Part shown: one piece after another, positions 5,073 through 5,467 of the stretch
How positions within the stretch are numbered: position 1 is the stretch's first letter
How the letters are laid out: each line of letters starts with the position of its first letter
Assembly: GCA_011042755.1 (NCBI GenBank)
Contig: DRBY01000090.1
Span: 1-5,467, forward strand
DNA length: 5,467 nt
From: Thermoproteota archaeon
Lineage (GTDB): Archaea > Thermoproteota > Korarchaeia > Korarchaeales > Korarchaeaceae
Direction: 5' to 3'
The notes under the pieces: generated by a model
Told to the model about the DNA's origin: nothing
Database searches by the model: none
Seen by the model: the letters and a program-made list of their open reading frames with translations, nothing else
Translations under genes and position numbers: made by a program

Positions 5073-5467
5073 ACCTCCACTAACATGTCAAAAAGCTCTT
5101 CGAGGCCCGTGCCATCTCTGGCAGAGACGAGAGCAACCCGAGTTGGCGTCCCGAAGGATCGAACGGCCTGAATCAGGTCGATTAAGGCGTCTGTGGCAAC
5201 CCCGCCTTCCTTAACCTTCACAGCCTCGAGTTCTCCCCTCATGACTGAGGTCCACAGCTCTCGGAGCCCCTCATCCCTTGCTTGATCGGCTTTGTTCAGG
5301 GCTGGCACGACTCCAACGTCCAGCTTTAACTCGACGACCTTGGCGAGCAGGGCAGCCGTCAATGCATCTTCGAGGCTGTAATCAGCGACTACCTCACCCA
5401 GAAATATCGCAGATGTTCTGAACCGACTTGCTACGCTAGAGACAATCGCTCTCCCAGCAGACCTCAG
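5045..5467 (-). CDS. GPN-loop GTPase (PAB0955-like), N-terminal part outside window
   Basis: The C-terminal 140 residues of an archaeal GPN-loop GTPase, a homodimeric P-loop protein related to eukaryotic Gpn1-3, which help assemble RNA polymerase II. The frame stays open to the window edge, so the P-loop, the GPN tripeptide and the DTPG switch lie upstream. Visible are an early LRSAGRAIV segment, as expected just after the DTPGQ motif; G4 NKAD (58-61 of the visible part); G5 VSARDGTGLEEL (SAR at 115-117); and the tail CACGDLT. From memory the tail closely resembles the CTCGDLT end of the Pyrococcus protein PAB0955. The stop TAG (5045-5047) lies within the DP1 gene, giving a 28-nt overlap from ATG 5072 or 19 nt from TTG 5063. 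The molecular role in archaea is not settled. The DP1 link suggests a replication or information-processing context. Confidence 0.85.
   Translation of the reverse strand: MRSAGRAIVSSVASRFRTSAIFLGEVVADYSLEDALTAALLAKVVELKLDVGVVPALNKADQARDEGLRELWTSVMRGELEAVKVKEGGVATDALIDLIQAVRSFGTPTRVALVSARDGTGLEELFDMLVEVWCACGDLT
5073..5078 (-). promoter_or_regulatory. Shine-Dalgarno site for DP1
   Basis: On the minus strand GGAGGT reads directly into ATG 5072 with no spacer. GTG 5069 is 3 nt away and TTG 5063 is 9 nt away. The spacing in neighbouring genes (8-9 nt) favours the TTG. The site lies within the last codons of the GPN GTPase gene. Confidence 0.6.

Noticed and set aside
5045..5362. TTG 5362 as the start of the GPN GTPase gene
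   Set aside because: The frame continues without a stop to the window edge and encodes family-like sequence (LRSAGRAIV) upstream, so the gene is simply cut by the window.
1..5467. CRISPR arrays, tRNA/rRNA genes, insertion sequences or a new defence-type system
   Set aside because: No regularly spaced repeats, no tRNA-like folds, no transposase motifs and no unexplained multi-gene cassette were seen; all long genes belong to known families.

Overview
This window comes from an archaeon. It carries an Orc1/Cdc6 replication initiator, the small subunit of the archaea-specific family D DNA polymerase (PolD, DP1) and an archaeal-type GPN-loop GTPase. PolD rules out a typical Sulfolobus-like crenarchaeon and leaves euryarchaea, Korarchaeota, Thaumarchaeota/Aigarchaeota, Bathyarchaeia and similar groups. 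Heavy use of AGG/AGA arginine codons, Shine-Dalgarno-led genes and frequent TTG/GTG starts would suit a thermophilic, deep-branching lineage, but the sequence alone does not fix the group.

Left part (1-2020, + strand): the end of an energy-coupling factor (ECF) transporter operon. It runs from an ATPase subunit cut by the window edge, to a second complete ATPase overlapping it by 4 nt, to the transmembrane coupling subunit EcfT 7 nt later. The two ATPases would form the heterodimer that powers EcfT. No substrate-binding S component is in view, so the vitamin or metal carried is unknown. The first ATPase has Gln where the switch (H-loop) His is expected.

Middle (2021-2331): a 311-nt gap without a long gene. 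It holds an imperfect inverted repeat just after ecfT, a TATA-like element placed for a leaderless 41-codon ORF, a G-rich segment faintly resembling an origin recognition box, an AT-rich stretch, and a cluster of ACTCC/GGAGT half-sites forming a 9-bp hairpin. Because it lies directly upstream of orc1/cdc6, it is a candidate replication origin. That is inference from position and composition, not proof.

Right part (2332-5467): an information-processing block. Orc1/Cdc6 (+ strand) appears to start at a CTG codon, because its open frame has no ATG, GTG or TTG before the Walker A motif. It converges with DP1 (- strand), and the two ends overlap by 4 bp. DP1 is read from the same strand as, and overlaps the end of, a GPN-loop GTPase gene that runs off the window. 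Together these look like a replication neighbourhood: initiator, polymerase/proofreading subunit and an associated GTPase next to a putative origin. I see no CRISPR array, tRNA, rRNA, insertion sequence or clear new defence-type system. The most notable items are the CTG start, the origin-like gap and its repeats, and the H-loop substitution.
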